The position numbers were made by a program, and so were the translations under genes. The notes under the pieces are model-generated. The model saw only the letters and a list, made by a program, of their open reading frames with translations, had not been told where the DNA came from and did no database searches. Shown piece after piece: positions 43,444 to 51,695 of a stretch of 64,000 bases of DNA (positions are counted from its first letter, which is position 1; each line of letters begins with the position of its first letter). The stretch is from Thermohalobaculum sp039030715 (GTDB lineage: Bacteria; Pseudomonadota; Alphaproteobacteria; Rhodobacterales; Rhodobacteraceae): positions 1-64,000 of the forward strand of contig JBCCDU010000009.1 of the NCBI GenBank assembly GCA_039030715.1, read 5' to 3'.

Positions 43444-44093
43444 TGTTTGGCCTCACCACCATCGCCACCCGAGGCGATCGAGAAGCGCATCAATGCCACC
43501 AGCGTCTCGCGCCGGTCGGTCAGGTTAGGTGCTTCTAGCAGGGCCTGACGATCCTCCGTCGAGAACGGGCACATCATCGAAAGCGACGTGATCAGCAACT
43601 CGGTCTCTGCATCTTCCAGGCTGTCCCAGTCCGACGAGAGATTGCAGACATCGAAATAACGGCGCAGGAGGTCGAAGAATCCACCACGATCAAAGCCTGC
43701 ATCCTGTTCGACCGCGCCCAGATCACTGTGGAAGTTCTGCCAGTCCGGCGTCACGCGTCGATACGGTGTGAAACCGTCCGGTTCCCCTCGGATGCGAAAC
43801 CGCGACACACCGCTGAGGACGATCAGATAGCGTCCATCCTCGGTCTCGCTCAACGACGTCACGCGGCCGGCACAGCCGATCTGGTGCAACCGCGAGGGGG
43901 TTTCGCCCGTCTCCATCGGCTGGACCATGCCGATCAGACGATGCTCGGTCTTCAGGGCATCGTCGAGCATCGCCAGATAGCGCGGCTCGAATATATTCAG
44001 TGGCAGGCGCCCCCGCGGCAGAAGCAGAGCCCCCGGCAGCGGAAAGATCGGCAGGATCTCGGGCAGGTCAGCGGGGGAAAAACGGCGCGCCAA
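43440..44093 (-). CDS. LON N-terminal (substrate-binding) domain protein
   Basis: 217 aa stand-alone LON-SB domain: LPIFPLPGALLLPRGRLPLN, then IFEPRYLAMLDDAL. No AAA or protease domain is attached. Function probably peptide/protein binding. It lies in a CnoX-LON-Trm112 gene row transcribed together (gaps of 8 bp and -4 bp). Confidence 0.9.
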   Translation of the reverse strand: MARRFSPADLPEILPIFPLPGALLLPRGRLPLNIFEPRYLAMLDDALKTEHRLIGMVQPMETGETPSRLHQIGCAGRVTSLSETEDGRYLIVLSGVSRFRIRGEPDGFTPYRRVTPDWQNFHSDLGAVEQDAGFDRGGFFDLLRRYFDVCNLSSDWDSLEDAETELLITSLSMMCPFSTEDRQALLEAPNLTDRRETLVALMRFSIASGGDGGEAKQ

Positions 44094-44101
44094 GGGACCT
44101 C

Positions 44102-45010
44102 TCAGGCAAAAATCATCGAAGACAGGCGCCGACGACCGCTGAGGGTCAGCGGATCCTTCGGACCAAGTGTGTCAAACAGTTTGAAGAGCTGTTCTTTCGC
44201 CGCGCCCTCGTTCCACTCCGCATCGCGGCGGAAGAGTTCGAGCAGTTCGTTGATCGCGCCCTCATTGTCGCCTGATCCCATCAGGGCCAGCGCCAGATCG
44301 AACCGTTTCTGATGATCCTCGGGTGCCGCCTCGACCTCCGCCCGCAGGGCATCGGCTTCGCCTGCGCCTGCGGCCTGCTCGGTCAGTTCTATCGCAGAGC
44401 CGGCAGCCTGGATGGCCTGGTCTTCGGCGATTTCAGCCGGCACCTGCTCCAGCAAGGCCTTCGCCTGGTCCAGATCGCCGCCAATGATGTGCACACGGAT
44501 CAGTCCGGCATAGGCGCGGGCATTGTTCGCATCCTCAGCCAGCACGGCGCCGAAAGTCTGGGCTGCGTCCGCCAGTGCGCCCTGCTCCAGCATTTCCTCC
44601 GCCGCATCGAGGGCCGCGTCCAGCCCACCGCCACCGGCCATATCGCCGAGACGCTTGACGAAATCCTGTGCTTCCGCCGGGGTCACTGCACCCATGAAAC
44701 CATCGACCGGCTGTCCATCGAAAAACCCAAAGACCGCCGGGATGGACTGGACCCGCAACTGGCCGGCAATCATCTGGTTTTCGTCGATATTCACTTTGAC
44801 CAGCTTTACCGCGCCTTTGGCCGCGGTCACCGCAGCTTCCAGCACCGGTGTGAGTTGTTTGCAGGGACCGCACCAGGGCGCCCAGAAATCGACAATCACT
44901 GGGGTTTCGCGCGACGCCTCGATCACGTCGGCCATGAAGCTCTGATCTGTCGCGTCCTTGACGAGATCCTGATCGGGGCCATCGGCGGGGGCAGCAGCAA
45001 GGTCAATCAT
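44102..45010 (-). CDS. Thioredoxin-fold co-chaperone with TPR-like C-terminus (CnoX/YbbN-type)
   Basis: 302 aa. Thioredoxin domain (about 20-130) with active site FWAPWCGPCKQL and the cis-Pro in VQSIPAVFGF. The C-terminal half has helical tetratricopeptide-like repeats (AQTFGAVLAEDANNARAYAG; RFDLALALMGSGDNEGAI). E. coli CnoX lacks a reducing active site, whereas alphaproteobacterial CnoX-like proteins keep WCGPC and can reduce mixed disulfides; the latter fits here. Confidence 0.9.
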   Translation of the reverse strand: MIDLAAAPADGPDQDLVKDATDQSFMADVIEASRETPVIVDFWAPWCGPCKQLTPVLEAAVTAAKGAVKLVKVNIDENQMIAGQLRVQSIPAVFGFFDGQPVDGFMGAVTPAEAQDFVKRLGDMAGGGGLDAALDAAEEMLEQGALADAAQTFGAVLAEDANNARAYAGLIRVHIIGGDLDQAKALLEQVPAEIAEDQAIQAAGSAIELTEQAAGAGEADALRAEVEAAPEDHQKRFDLALALMGSGDNEGAINELLELFRRDAEWNEGAAKEQLFKLFDTLGPKDPLTLSGRRRLSSMIFA

Positions 45011-45107
45011 GGTAGGTCATCCCTGAACAGTCGCCCCGGGGTGCAGGGGCATCGCGCCTGCCATAAGGGTTTAGCGCCCCCGCTGCAATGCCGGGCGGGC
45101 GCCTTGC

Positions 45108-45668
45108 TCACGCCTGCGCCCCGGCTTCAGCCTCGCGAGCGGCCTGCAGGGCTTCGAGAGCATCGAAGTCCACGACAAGAGGCTCGTGGCCGGTCGTCTC
45201 GGCAAAGCGCAGCAGATCCACGCCCTCGATCGCCAGGGTCGCCTCGTTGTGCAACGGATGAGCGTTGAAGGGCGAGAGCTCCAGCATCTGCCGGTCCAGC
45301 ACCAGGCGTACCGTGTGATCGGTGTCGTTGATCAAACCAAAGGGCGAGACGGCACCGGGACGCAGGCCTAACGCCTTCCAAAGTGCTTCCGGCTTGCCAA
45401 AGCTGCATTTCTGTGCGCCGATCTGCCTCTCCAGATCGCGGATGCGGATCTTGCGATGCTCAAAGCAGGTGACCAGCCAAAGCTGCGCTTTCTTGTCCTT
45501 CAGGAACATGTTCTTGCAATGCGCCCCCGGAAGATCGCCGCGCAGCGCAACGGATTCCTCGACCGTGAAAAGCGGTGGATGTGTGTGCCGGGTCCATGCG
45601 ATGCCGTGCGCGCGAAAATGCACGAGCAGATCGTCTTCCCCCTTCATGTGCCGCCCTGCGTCGTTCAT
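45108..45668 (-). CDS. YbaK/ProX-type aminoacyl-tRNA deacylase
   Basis: 186 aa trans-editing domain. KNMFLKDKKAQLWLVTC contains the conserved catalytic-pocket Lys, with later GAVSPFGLINDTDH and FNAHPLHNEATLAI. Such proteins deacylate mischarged Ala-tRNA(Pro) or Cys-tRNA(Pro). The motif set matches the ProX (PrdX) branch better than YbaK. Encoded on the minus strand, 97 bp downstream of nothing shared; independent. Confidence 0.88.
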   Translation of the reverse strand: MNDAGRHMKGEDDLLVHFRAHGIAWTRHTHPPLFTVEESVALRGDLPGAHCKNMFLKDKKAQLWLVTCFEHRKIRIRDLERQIGAQKCSFGKPEALWKALGLRPGAVSPFGLINDTDHTVRLVLDRQMLELSPFNAHPLHNEATLAIEGVDLLRFAETTGHEPLVVDFDALEALQAAREAEAGAQA

Positions 45669-45715
45669 GCCGGAAACCTAATCCCGATGGATCGAAGGGC
45701 AAGCGCAAACAGATC

Positions 45716-46996
45716 TCACCCCCAGGCGATCCGGTCGAAAATCGCGCGTAGCTTGAGACCACGGTGCGGGTTGAGGGTCTCGGCCCACTGGATCCGCCCC
45801 TCCAGATGCGCCCGCAGATTGGGATGGCCTGCCCGGTTCTGGGTCGAGGGGCCATGCCGCATGCAATTGTTCAGGATCGCCTTCAAAGTGTCGTACTGAT
45901 CGCGCGGCAGATTGAGGTGCCGGTTGACGACGACCCCGGTGACCTGTTGCCGCCGCCCCTGGCGCATCAGGCGCGTCTTCCCGGGGTTGAGCCGGAATGC
46001 ACAATCCCTGACGATCCGCTCGATTGCCTCGAACAAACCCGGATCGGCGAGATGTCGCCCACCGGAAAACACCATGTCGTCCGCATAGCGTGAGTAGTTT
46101 GCCTGCCATGATCGGGCCAGCGCGGTCAGACGGATATCCATCCCCCGGCTCGACAGATTGGCCAGCGCCGGGCTGGTCGGCGCACCCTGCGGCAGATGCG
46201 GTTGACGCCAGGCGCCACGGTCGCTGGCCGGCAACGTGGCGAGACAGTCGGGCGGTGTTCGCACCGTGACCAACCCGGTCAGCAGGCGCGCCACGGGGTG
46301 AGTATAACCTAAACAGCGAAAAACCGCGTGAACCCGGCTCGCGCGGACAGAGGCGAAGTAATCCTTCAGGTCGCAGCGCAGCACAACCGCCTCGCCTGCA
46401 TGTCGCGCGGCGGCCTGGACGCAGTTGCGTCCCGCGACGAACCCAAACGCATTTGCATGGGCCGGAACACGATCGAGGATGTCATGCAGAATACGCCGCT
46501 GCAGGGCCTTCAGACGCGGCAAGGGCGCCTCGACCAGACGTCGCCCGCCGGAGCGTTTGCGCAACCAGATCTGCGAATAATGCCCGAGGCGGTGTCCCTG
46601 CCCCCGCGCCAGCCGCCCATCGCAATCCGCAAACCAATGAAGCTCCGCATCGCTGAGGTTCAGCCACTCCGCCAATCCGGCGGTGCCATCGATCCGCGGC
46701 AGCCCGGCCGCGACGAGCGGTTTCAGCGGCGCGAATCCAGGCGAGTCGAGCGCCACATGATCCCGCAGCAGCAACGGCGATGCTTCGGCCACGAGAGCTG
46801 CGAGATCTTTCTCTGCCGGTGGATAGGGGCGCTGCCAGCCAGTCATGGCCCTCTCGACCAGCCCCGTTGCCCGGACGGTCCTGCGCGACCGCCAGCCATA
46901 CAGCAGCCCTGAGATCCGCTCGACCATCGCGGATCTGTCGGGCCAGACTGCCAGCATTTCTGCTGCGATCAGGCGTTCAGGCGGGACAGCGGACAT
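45716..46996 (-). CDS. Retron-type reverse transcriptase
   Basis: 426 aa from the ATG at 46994-46996 (GGAG upstream). Polymerase motifs in order: RRLVEAPLPRLKALQRRI, NAFGFVAGRNCVQAA, DLKDYFASVRASR (first metal Asp), LPQGAPTSPALANL, YSRYADDMVFSG (catalytic YADD), LNPGKTRLM, and QQVTGVVVNRHLNLP with the VTG typical of retron RTs. About 200 residues precede motif 1, longer than in E. coli retron RTs and reminiscent of myxobacterial types. The motif LPQG-x-x-x-SP excludes diversity-generating RTs. No maturase, integrase or toxin gene adjoins it. The 190-nt leader upstream is highly structured and may be the msr-msd template. Confidence 0.9.
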   Translation of the reverse strand: MSAVPPERLIAAEMLAVWPDRSAMVERISGLLYGWRSRRTVRATGLVERAMTGWQRPYPPAEKDLAALVAEASPLLLRDHVALDSPGFAPLKPLVAAGLPRIDGTAGLAEWLNLSDAELHWFADCDGRLARGQGHRLGHYSQIWLRKRSGGRRLVEAPLPRLKALQRRILHDILDRVPAHANAFGFVAGRNCVQAAARHAGEAVVLRCDLKDYFASVRASRVHAVFRCLGYTHPVARLLTGLVTVRTPPDCLATLPASDRGAWRQPHLPQGAPTSPALANLSSRGMDIRLTALARSWQANYSRYADDMVFSGGRHLADPGLFEAIERIVRDCAFRLNPGKTRLMRQGRRQQVTGVVVNRHLNLPRDQYDTLKAILNNCMRHGPSTQNRAGHPNLRAHLEGRIQWAETLNPHRGLKLRAIFDRIAWG

Positions 46997-47037
46997 GGAT
47001 GGCGGCTCCAACTTTCCTTTGTGAGGCGCGGCGTCCC

Positions 47038-47108
47038 GGGGATGCAATCCCCCGACCGCCGTGCCACGCGATGCCGTCTCGTCGTCATGCGCCGGGGTAG
47101 CCCCGGCG
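47038..47108 (-). ncRNA. Structured leader upstream of the reverse transcriptase, candidate msr/msd
   Basis: On the minus strand, between the GlxA stop and the RT start, two perfect hairpins occur: CGCCGGGG-CTA-CCCCGGCG (47090-47108) and GGGGAT-TGC-ATCCCC (47038-47052). The second is nested in an outer stem CGGCG/CGCCG with imperfect extension. Retron template RNAs lie just upstream of their RT gene and are built of such stems. I could not confirm the required priming guanosine or the flanking a1/a2 inverted repeats, so this is a candidate only; a GlxA terminator is an alternative. Confidence 0.35.
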
Positions 47109-47186
47109 AGGTCTGGCTCGACCAACTTGAAGACCGCCATCCGGAGGAAAGGGTCGCGTGCAATGTCACGCCGGTCAAGGCCCCGT

Positions 47187-48125
47187 TCAAACTTGGCGCC
47201 GTGTCTCGGACGGGCGCTCGCCATGCCAGCGGCGATAGGCCCGCGCAAATCCGGCGGGCGAGGCAAAGCCGGTGGCCGCCGCGACATCCAGCACCTTGTG
47301 CTGCCCTTCCAGCAGCAGGCGCCGCGCCTCGGTCATGCGCAGCCCCATGTAATGCGCCTGGGGCGCCGCCCCCAAAGCCGCCACGAAACGCGATTGCAGA
47401 TGCCGGGTGCTGAGGCCCGCCAGCCGCGCAATCTGCGCGATGCTAAGGGGATCGTCCAGATGCCGCTGCATCAGATCCGTCGCCCGCGCGACAGCCGGAT
47501 CACGCAAACCCTGACGCGGCGTGCCCCGGCCCGGCGCTGAGAATTGGTAGTTTAGCAGCCTCGCCACATCCAGCGCCCGTGCCGGTCCCTGGCGGCTGGC
47601 GATCAACTCCAACATCAGATCCAGCGTGGGGGCAGAGCCCGCAGTGGTCACCCGCCCGCGATCGCGCACGACGCGTTCTTCCACCACCTCCACTTCCTGA
47701 AAGCGGGCAGCGAAGGCGTTCAGATCCTCCCAATGCGCTGTGGCACGATATCCGTTGAGCAGGCCCGCGAGCCCCAGCAGCCAGCCCCCGGCCTCGACCC
47801 CGCCGATGATCCCACGGTTGCGGCCCGCCTGCGCTAGCAAGCGCACCAGTTTCGGGCTGGCGTGGTCCAGAATGTTGTAACTGCCGGTCACCAGTAGGGG
47901 GCGCGTACCGGATGGATCGAACGTTTCATCCACCGGCACAGGCACCCCCGCCGCCGTCTGCACCGACCCGCCGTCGATCGAGGTCACGCGCCAGCGATAG
48001 TGCTGGCGCCCCGTGACCCGATTGGCCGCGCGCAAGGGCTCCACAATCGCCGCAAACAGGATCAGCGTGGTCTCGGGCGTGACCAACACCTCCAGCTCCA
48101 AGGGATGGGGGTCGGGCTCAAACAT
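47187..48125 (-). CDS. GlxA/CdhR-like AraC-family regulator of the carnitine locus
   Basis: 312 aa from the ATG at 48125 (an upstream GTG at 48140 also has an SD). The N-terminal DJ-1/PfpI-like ligand domain (IIGGVEAGGWLLGLAGLL at the nucleophile-elbow position, without Cys) is followed by an AraC double HTH (LSIAQIARLAGLSTRHLQSR; KVLDVAAATGFASPAGFARA). CdhR, of this family, activates carnitine dehydrogenase genes in pseudomonads. Its divergent position next to the BKACE/carnitine dehydrogenase genes supports the same role. Confidence 0.85.
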   Translation of the reverse strand: MFEPDPHPLELEVLVTPETTLILFAAIVEPLRAANRVTGRQHYRWRVTSIDGGSVQTAAGVPVPVDETFDPSGTRPLLVTGSYNILDHASPKLVRLLAQAGRNRGIIGGVEAGGWLLGLAGLLNGYRATAHWEDLNAFAARFQEVEVVEERVVRDRGRVTTAGSAPTLDLMLELIASRQGPARALDVARLLNYQFSAPGRGTPRQGLRDPAVARATDLMQRHLDDPLSIAQIARLAGLSTRHLQSRFVAALGAAPQAHYMGLRMTEARRLLLEGQHKVLDVAAATGFASPAGFARAYRRWHGERPSETRRQV

Positions 48126-48222
48126 TTTCCGATCCTGCACAGATTACTTCCGATTTAGCAAAGCATTTGCAGCGCAGCATCCGCGACCCTTGGTCCAGCA
48201 ACAAATGCGGGAGGGAACCGAC

Positions 48223-49134
48223 ATGCCGCTCGAAATGAACCGCGAGGTCTTCATCACCTGCGCCGTCACCGGATCGGGCGGCACGCAGGACAAGAGCCCG
48301 CATGTCCCCCGCTCCCCCGCCCAAATCGCAGAGAGCGCCATCGAGGCGGCGAGAGCCGGGGCAGCCGTGGTCCACTGCCATGTTCGCGATCCGGAAACCG
48401 GGGCACCTGCCCGCGACCTCGCGCTCTATCGCGAGGTGACCGAGCGCATCCGGGATGCTGAAGTCGACGCTGTGTTGAACCTGACAGCCGGTATGGGGGG
48501 CGACATTATCCTAGGCCCGGCCTCGGCCCCGCTGCCGCTCGCCGACAGCACCGATCTGATCCCTGCGGCCGAGCGCGTTCAGCATGTGGTCGACTGTCGG
48601 CCCGAGATCTGCACGCTGGATTGCGGTACGATGAACTTCGCTGAGGCCGATTACATCATGGCAAACACCCCCGGCATGCTGCGCGACTGCGCCCGCCTGA
48701 TGACCGAGAGCGGTGTCCGGATCGAGATCGAAGCCTTCGACACCGGCCATCTCTGGCTCGCCAAGCAACTGGTCAGCGAGGGGCTGATCGATGACCCGGT
48801 CCTCGTCCAGCTTTGCATGGGCATCCCCTGGGGTGCGCCGGATGACCTGAACACGTTCATGGCGATGGTGAACAATGTGCCGAAAGACTGGATCTTCAGC
48901 GCCTTTTCCATCGGCCGTAACGAAATGCCCTATGCCGCCGCCGCCGTGCTGGCAGGTGGCAATGTCCGCGTGGGGCTCGAAGACAACCTCTATCTCGACC
49001 GGGGCGTGCTGGCCACCAACGCCCAACTCGTAAACCGAGCGGTCAACATCGTGGAGAATTTGGGCGCGCGGGTCATCGGCCCGGATGAGGTGCGCAAAAG
49101 GCTGAACGTCGAAAAACGTGCTCCGCTGACGTGA
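48223..49134 (+). CDS. BKACE (DUF849) enzyme: dehydrocarnitine cleavage
   Basis: 303 aa beta-keto acid cleavage enzyme. It condenses a beta-keto acid with acetyl-CoA, here presumably 3-dehydrocarnitine giving acetoacetate and betainyl-CoA. Zn ligands lie in VVHCHVRDPETG and downstream IEAFDTGHLWLA; the start FITCAVTGSGG is typical. I chose the ATG at 48223 (SD GGGAGGGAACC). Assignment to carnitine metabolism (CdhC equivalent) rests on the adjacent dehydrogenase and regulator. Confidence 0.88.
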   Translation: MPLEMNREVFITCAVTGSGGTQDKSPHVPRSPAQIAESAIEAARAGAAVVHCHVRDPETGAPARDLALYREVTERIRDAEVDAVLNLTAGMGGDIILGPASAPLPLADSTDLIPAAERVQHVVDCRPEICTLDCGTMNFAEADYIMANTPGMLRDCARLMTESGVRIEIEAFDTGHLWLAKQLVSEGLIDDPVLVQLCMGIPWGAPDDLNTFMAMVNNVPKDWIFSAFSIGRNEMPYAAAAVLAGGNVRVGLEDNLYLDRGVLATNAQLVNRAVNIVENLGARVIGPDEVRKRLNVEKRAPLT

Positions 49135-49141
49135 GGGTCTG

Positions 49142-49711
49142 ATGCGCCGAAATATTAAAACGACCGTTCTTCGCTTCGGCGCGCTGACAGTCCTGCTCGC
49201 ATTATCGGCTTGCGCCAGCCCAGAATATCGCGACCGATCCGTGCCGATGACAACGACGGGGCAGGTCGATCTGACCCGCTATCAGGGCCGATGGTTCGAA
49301 ATCGCGCGCTTCCCCAACAGCTTCGAGGAAGGCTGTGTCGGCGTCACCGCCGATTACAGCCTGAATGAGGACGGTACAGTGCGTGTACTGAACACCTGCA
49401 TCGAAGGCTCATTGGATGGTGAGGTTTCGACGGCGGAGGGGATTGCCACCACCACGACGCCGGACAAAGACCGGCTGGAAGTGACCTTCGTTCCCTGGCT
49501 GCCATTCGCCAAGGGCGACTACTGGATTTTGGATCTGACGCCGGACTACTCCGTTGCCGTGGTCGGCACCCCGTCGGGTTCGGTCGGCTGGATCCTGGCC
49601 CGCGCACCGCGATTGGACGCGCCGACGCTGGAGGCGGCGAAGGCAGTGCTGGCGGCGAACGGCTACGATCTCTCACAACTCACCTTGACGCCACAGGAGG
49701 GCGGAGCATGA
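49142..49711 (+). CDS. Outer-membrane lipocalin (Blc-like lipoprotein)
   Basis: 189 aa. Lipobox in VLLALSACASPEY predicts a lipid-anchored Cys. The lipocalin signature GRWFEIARFPNSFEEGC, then AVVGTPSGSVGWILAR, marks an eight-stranded cup that binds lipids or small hydrophobic ligands. It lies inside the carnitine operon, 7 bp after the BKACE gene and overlapping the dehydrogenase by 4 bp, so it is co-translated. It may capture acyl-carnitines or lysophospholipid-derived compounds, which is speculative. Confidence 0.9.
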   Translation: MRRNIKTTVLRFGALTVLLALSACASPEYRDRSVPMTTTGQVDLTRYQGRWFEIARFPNSFEEGCVGVTADYSLNEDGTVRVLNTCIEGSLDGEVSTAEGIATTTTPDKDRLEVTFVPWLPFAKGDYWILDLTPDYSVAVVGTPSGSVGWILARAPRLDAPTLEAAKAVLAANGYDLSQLTLTPQEGGA

Positions 49712-51162
49712 AGGCAGCGATCCTCGGCGGGGGTGTGATCGGCGGTGGATGGGTCGCCCGGCTGATTGAGAACGGCATCGCGTGTCGGGTGTTCGACCCG
49801 GACCCGCAAGCCGCACGTAAGGTCGAGGCGGTTTTGGCGGGGGCCGACCGGGCCTACGGCAAACTGACCCTGGCGCCCCGTGGCGAGAAGGCCGATTGGG
49901 CGATGGCCAACACGGTGGCGGAGGCCTGCGAGGGCGCCGATCTGATCGTCGAGGCGGTGCCGGAGCGGATCGACATCAAGCGCCGCGTTTATGCCGAAGC
50001 CGAGAGCGTGAACCAGACGGCGGTCATCGCCTCCAGCACCTCCGGCATCATGCCGACCGAGTTACAGGCCGAGATGGCGCATCCCGGCCGCCTGATCGTC
50101 GCGCATCCTTTCAACCCGGTCTATCTTCTGCCGCTGGTCGAGCTTGTGGCCGGTGAGAAGACCGACCCTGCCCATATCGAATGGGCCAAGGGGTTTTACG
50201 CCAAGATCGGCATGCACCCCCTGCATTGCCGGGTGGAGATCGAGGGCTTTCTCAGCGACCGCTTGCAGGAGGCGCTGTGGCGCGAGGCTCTTTGGCTGCT
50301 GCATGACAAAGTGGCCACTGCCGAGGAACTGGACGCCGCCATCCGCTATGGCCCCGGCCTGCGCTGGGCGCAGATGGGCACGATGCAGACCTTCCACCTC
50401 GCGGGTGGCGAAGCAGGGATGCGCGGCATGCTGGCGATGTTCGGCCCCTGCCTCAAATGGCCCTGGACCAAGCTGATGGATGTGCCGGAGCTGACAGACG
50501 AATTCGTCGATATGGTCGGCGATCAATGCGACGACCAGGCCGGCAATCTGGGCCCGCGCGAACTGGAGGCGATCCGCGACGACAATCTGATCGCCATCAT
50601 GCAGGCCTTGAAAGTCAACGGCTGGGGCGCGGGCGAAACCCTGGCGGCCTATGAGAAAAAGCTGTTCGATGCGGGCGCCCATACACCGCAGACCACCGAT
50701 GGCCCGATCCGCACGGTCGAGCGCCGGGTGCCGCCGGATTGGACCGACTACAACAACCACATGAACGAGGCCCGATATCTACAATGTTTTGCGGATGCGA
50801 CCGATGCCTTCATGCGCCTGATCGGCGCGGATGCGCAGTATATCGCCTCCGGCCTCAGCTATTTCACCGTAGAGACCCATATCCGGCATCTGGACGAGGT
50901 TGCGGCGCTGGAGCCGATCACCGTCGACACCCAGGTGCTAGCGGGCAATGGCAAGAAAATGCACCTCTTCCACACAATGCGTCATGGCGATGGCCGCATT
51001 CTCGCCACCGGCGAGCATATGCTGCTGCATGTCTCGCTCGAGACCCGCGCCACCTGCCTACCAGGGAAAGCCGTTGCCGGAAAACTCGCCGAAATCGCTG
51101 AAGCCCATGCCGCCCTCCCCCAACCGGACGGCGCCGGACGGGCCATCGGAGTCCCGGCATAA
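49708..51162 (+). CDS. L-carnitine dehydrogenase fused to hot-dog thioesterase
   Basis: 484 aa. Residues 1-320: 3-hydroxyacyl-CoA dehydrogenase-fold enzyme with NAD motif ILGGGVIGGGWVARL and SSTSGIMPTE followed by HPFNPVYLLPLVEL holding the catalytic His. It oxidises carnitine to 3-dehydrocarnitine. Residues ~335-475: 4-hydroxybenzoyl-CoA-type thioesterase (DWTDYNNHMNEARYLQCFAD) expected to hydrolyse betainyl-CoA to glycine betaine. Pseudomonads encode these as CdhA and CdhB; rhizobial enzymes are fused as here. Translation is coupled to the lipocalin gene (ATGA). Confidence 0.92.
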   Translation: MKAAILGGGVIGGGWVARLIENGIACRVFDPDPQAARKVEAVLAGADRAYGKLTLAPRGEKADWAMANTVAEACEGADLIVEAVPERIDIKRRVYAEAESVNQTAVIASSTSGIMPTELQAEMAHPGRLIVAHPFNPVYLLPLVELVAGEKTDPAHIEWAKGFYAKIGMHPLHCRVEIEGFLSDRLQEALWREALWLLHDKVATAEELDAAIRYGPGLRWAQMGTMQTFHLAGGEAGMRGMLAMFGPCLKWPWTKLMDVPELTDEFVDMVGDQCDDQAGNLGPRELEAIRDDNLIAIMQALKVNGWGAGETLAAYEKKLFDAGAHTPQTTDGPIRTVERRVPPDWTDYNNHMNEARYLQCFADATDAFMRLIGADAQYIASGLSYFTVETHIRHLDEVAALEPITVDTQVLAGNGKKMHLFHTMRHGDGRILATGEHMLLHVSLETRATCLPGKAVAGKLAEIAEAHAALPQPDGAGRAIGVPA

Positions 51163-51607
51163 TGCGGCCAGTTCCTCAAAGCGCTCTTGGGCATGGAGGA
51201 TCGGCCAATGGGTCTTGACGGTCCTCGCGTTGCACAGTTTGGCGATCATCCCGGCCCTGGCATTTCTCCTGACCACGGATGGCGTAAGCTGGTCGAGCAG
51301 GATCCAAGCCGAGGGGATCTGGGTCCTGTTGCTGCCGATCTATGTCGTTTGGCTGTACGGCCTGACCCTGACGGCCATCCCTGCAACGGTCGTGGCAGGC
51401 GCGATCGCGCTTCTCACAGTGGCGCGGAGACCGCTTCGTCTGTGGCCCGATACCTTCGCGATCGTTTGCGTTGGCACCGTGATGGGAAGCGGCGCCTCGG
51501 CCATCGCACTCGGCTTCGGCGCCTGGCCGTTCCTTCTGCTGGGCATGTCAGGCGGTGCGCTCAGCAGTCTCGTCGTCTCGCTTGTCTGGGTTCGTCTGGG
51601 CCGTTGA
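51107..51607 (+). CDS. Small multi-pass membrane protein, unknown function
   Basis: 166 aa from the ATG at 51107, which would overlap the dehydrogenase gene by 56 bp; a later non-ATG start is possible. Four hydrophobic helices: QWVLTVLALHSLAIIPALAF, IWVLLLPIYVVWLYGLTLTA, FAIVCVGTVMGSGASAIALG, FLLLGMSGGALSSLVVSLVW. No known motif. Its presence in the carnitine operon might reflect transport or simply passenger status. Confidence 0.6.
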   Translation: MPPSPNRTAPDGPSESRHNAASSSKRSWAWRIGQWVLTVLALHSLAIIPALAFLLTTDGVSWSSRIQAEGIWVLLLPIYVVWLYGLTLTAIPATVVAGAIALLTVARRPLRLWPDTFAIVCVGTVMGSGASAIALGFGAWPFLLLGMSGGALSSLVVSLVWVRLGR

Positions 51608-51695
51608 GGTCTGACACCCGCACGACCACACGCACACCCACCGCGCACTCGGACGGCCCTGCCCGCCGCCGAACCTTTGGAAATGGAGAGCCCCG

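Noticed and set aside
45716..46996. Diversity-generating retroelement reverse transcriptase
   Set aside because: The motif is LPQGAPTSP rather than the (I/V)GxxxSQ of DGRs, and no template/variable repeat pair was seen nearby.
46997..47186. tRNA or CRISPR-like repeat in the RT leader
   Set aside because: The hairpins do not form a cloverleaf and there are no regularly spaced repeats; no CRISPR array or tRNA was found anywhere in the window.
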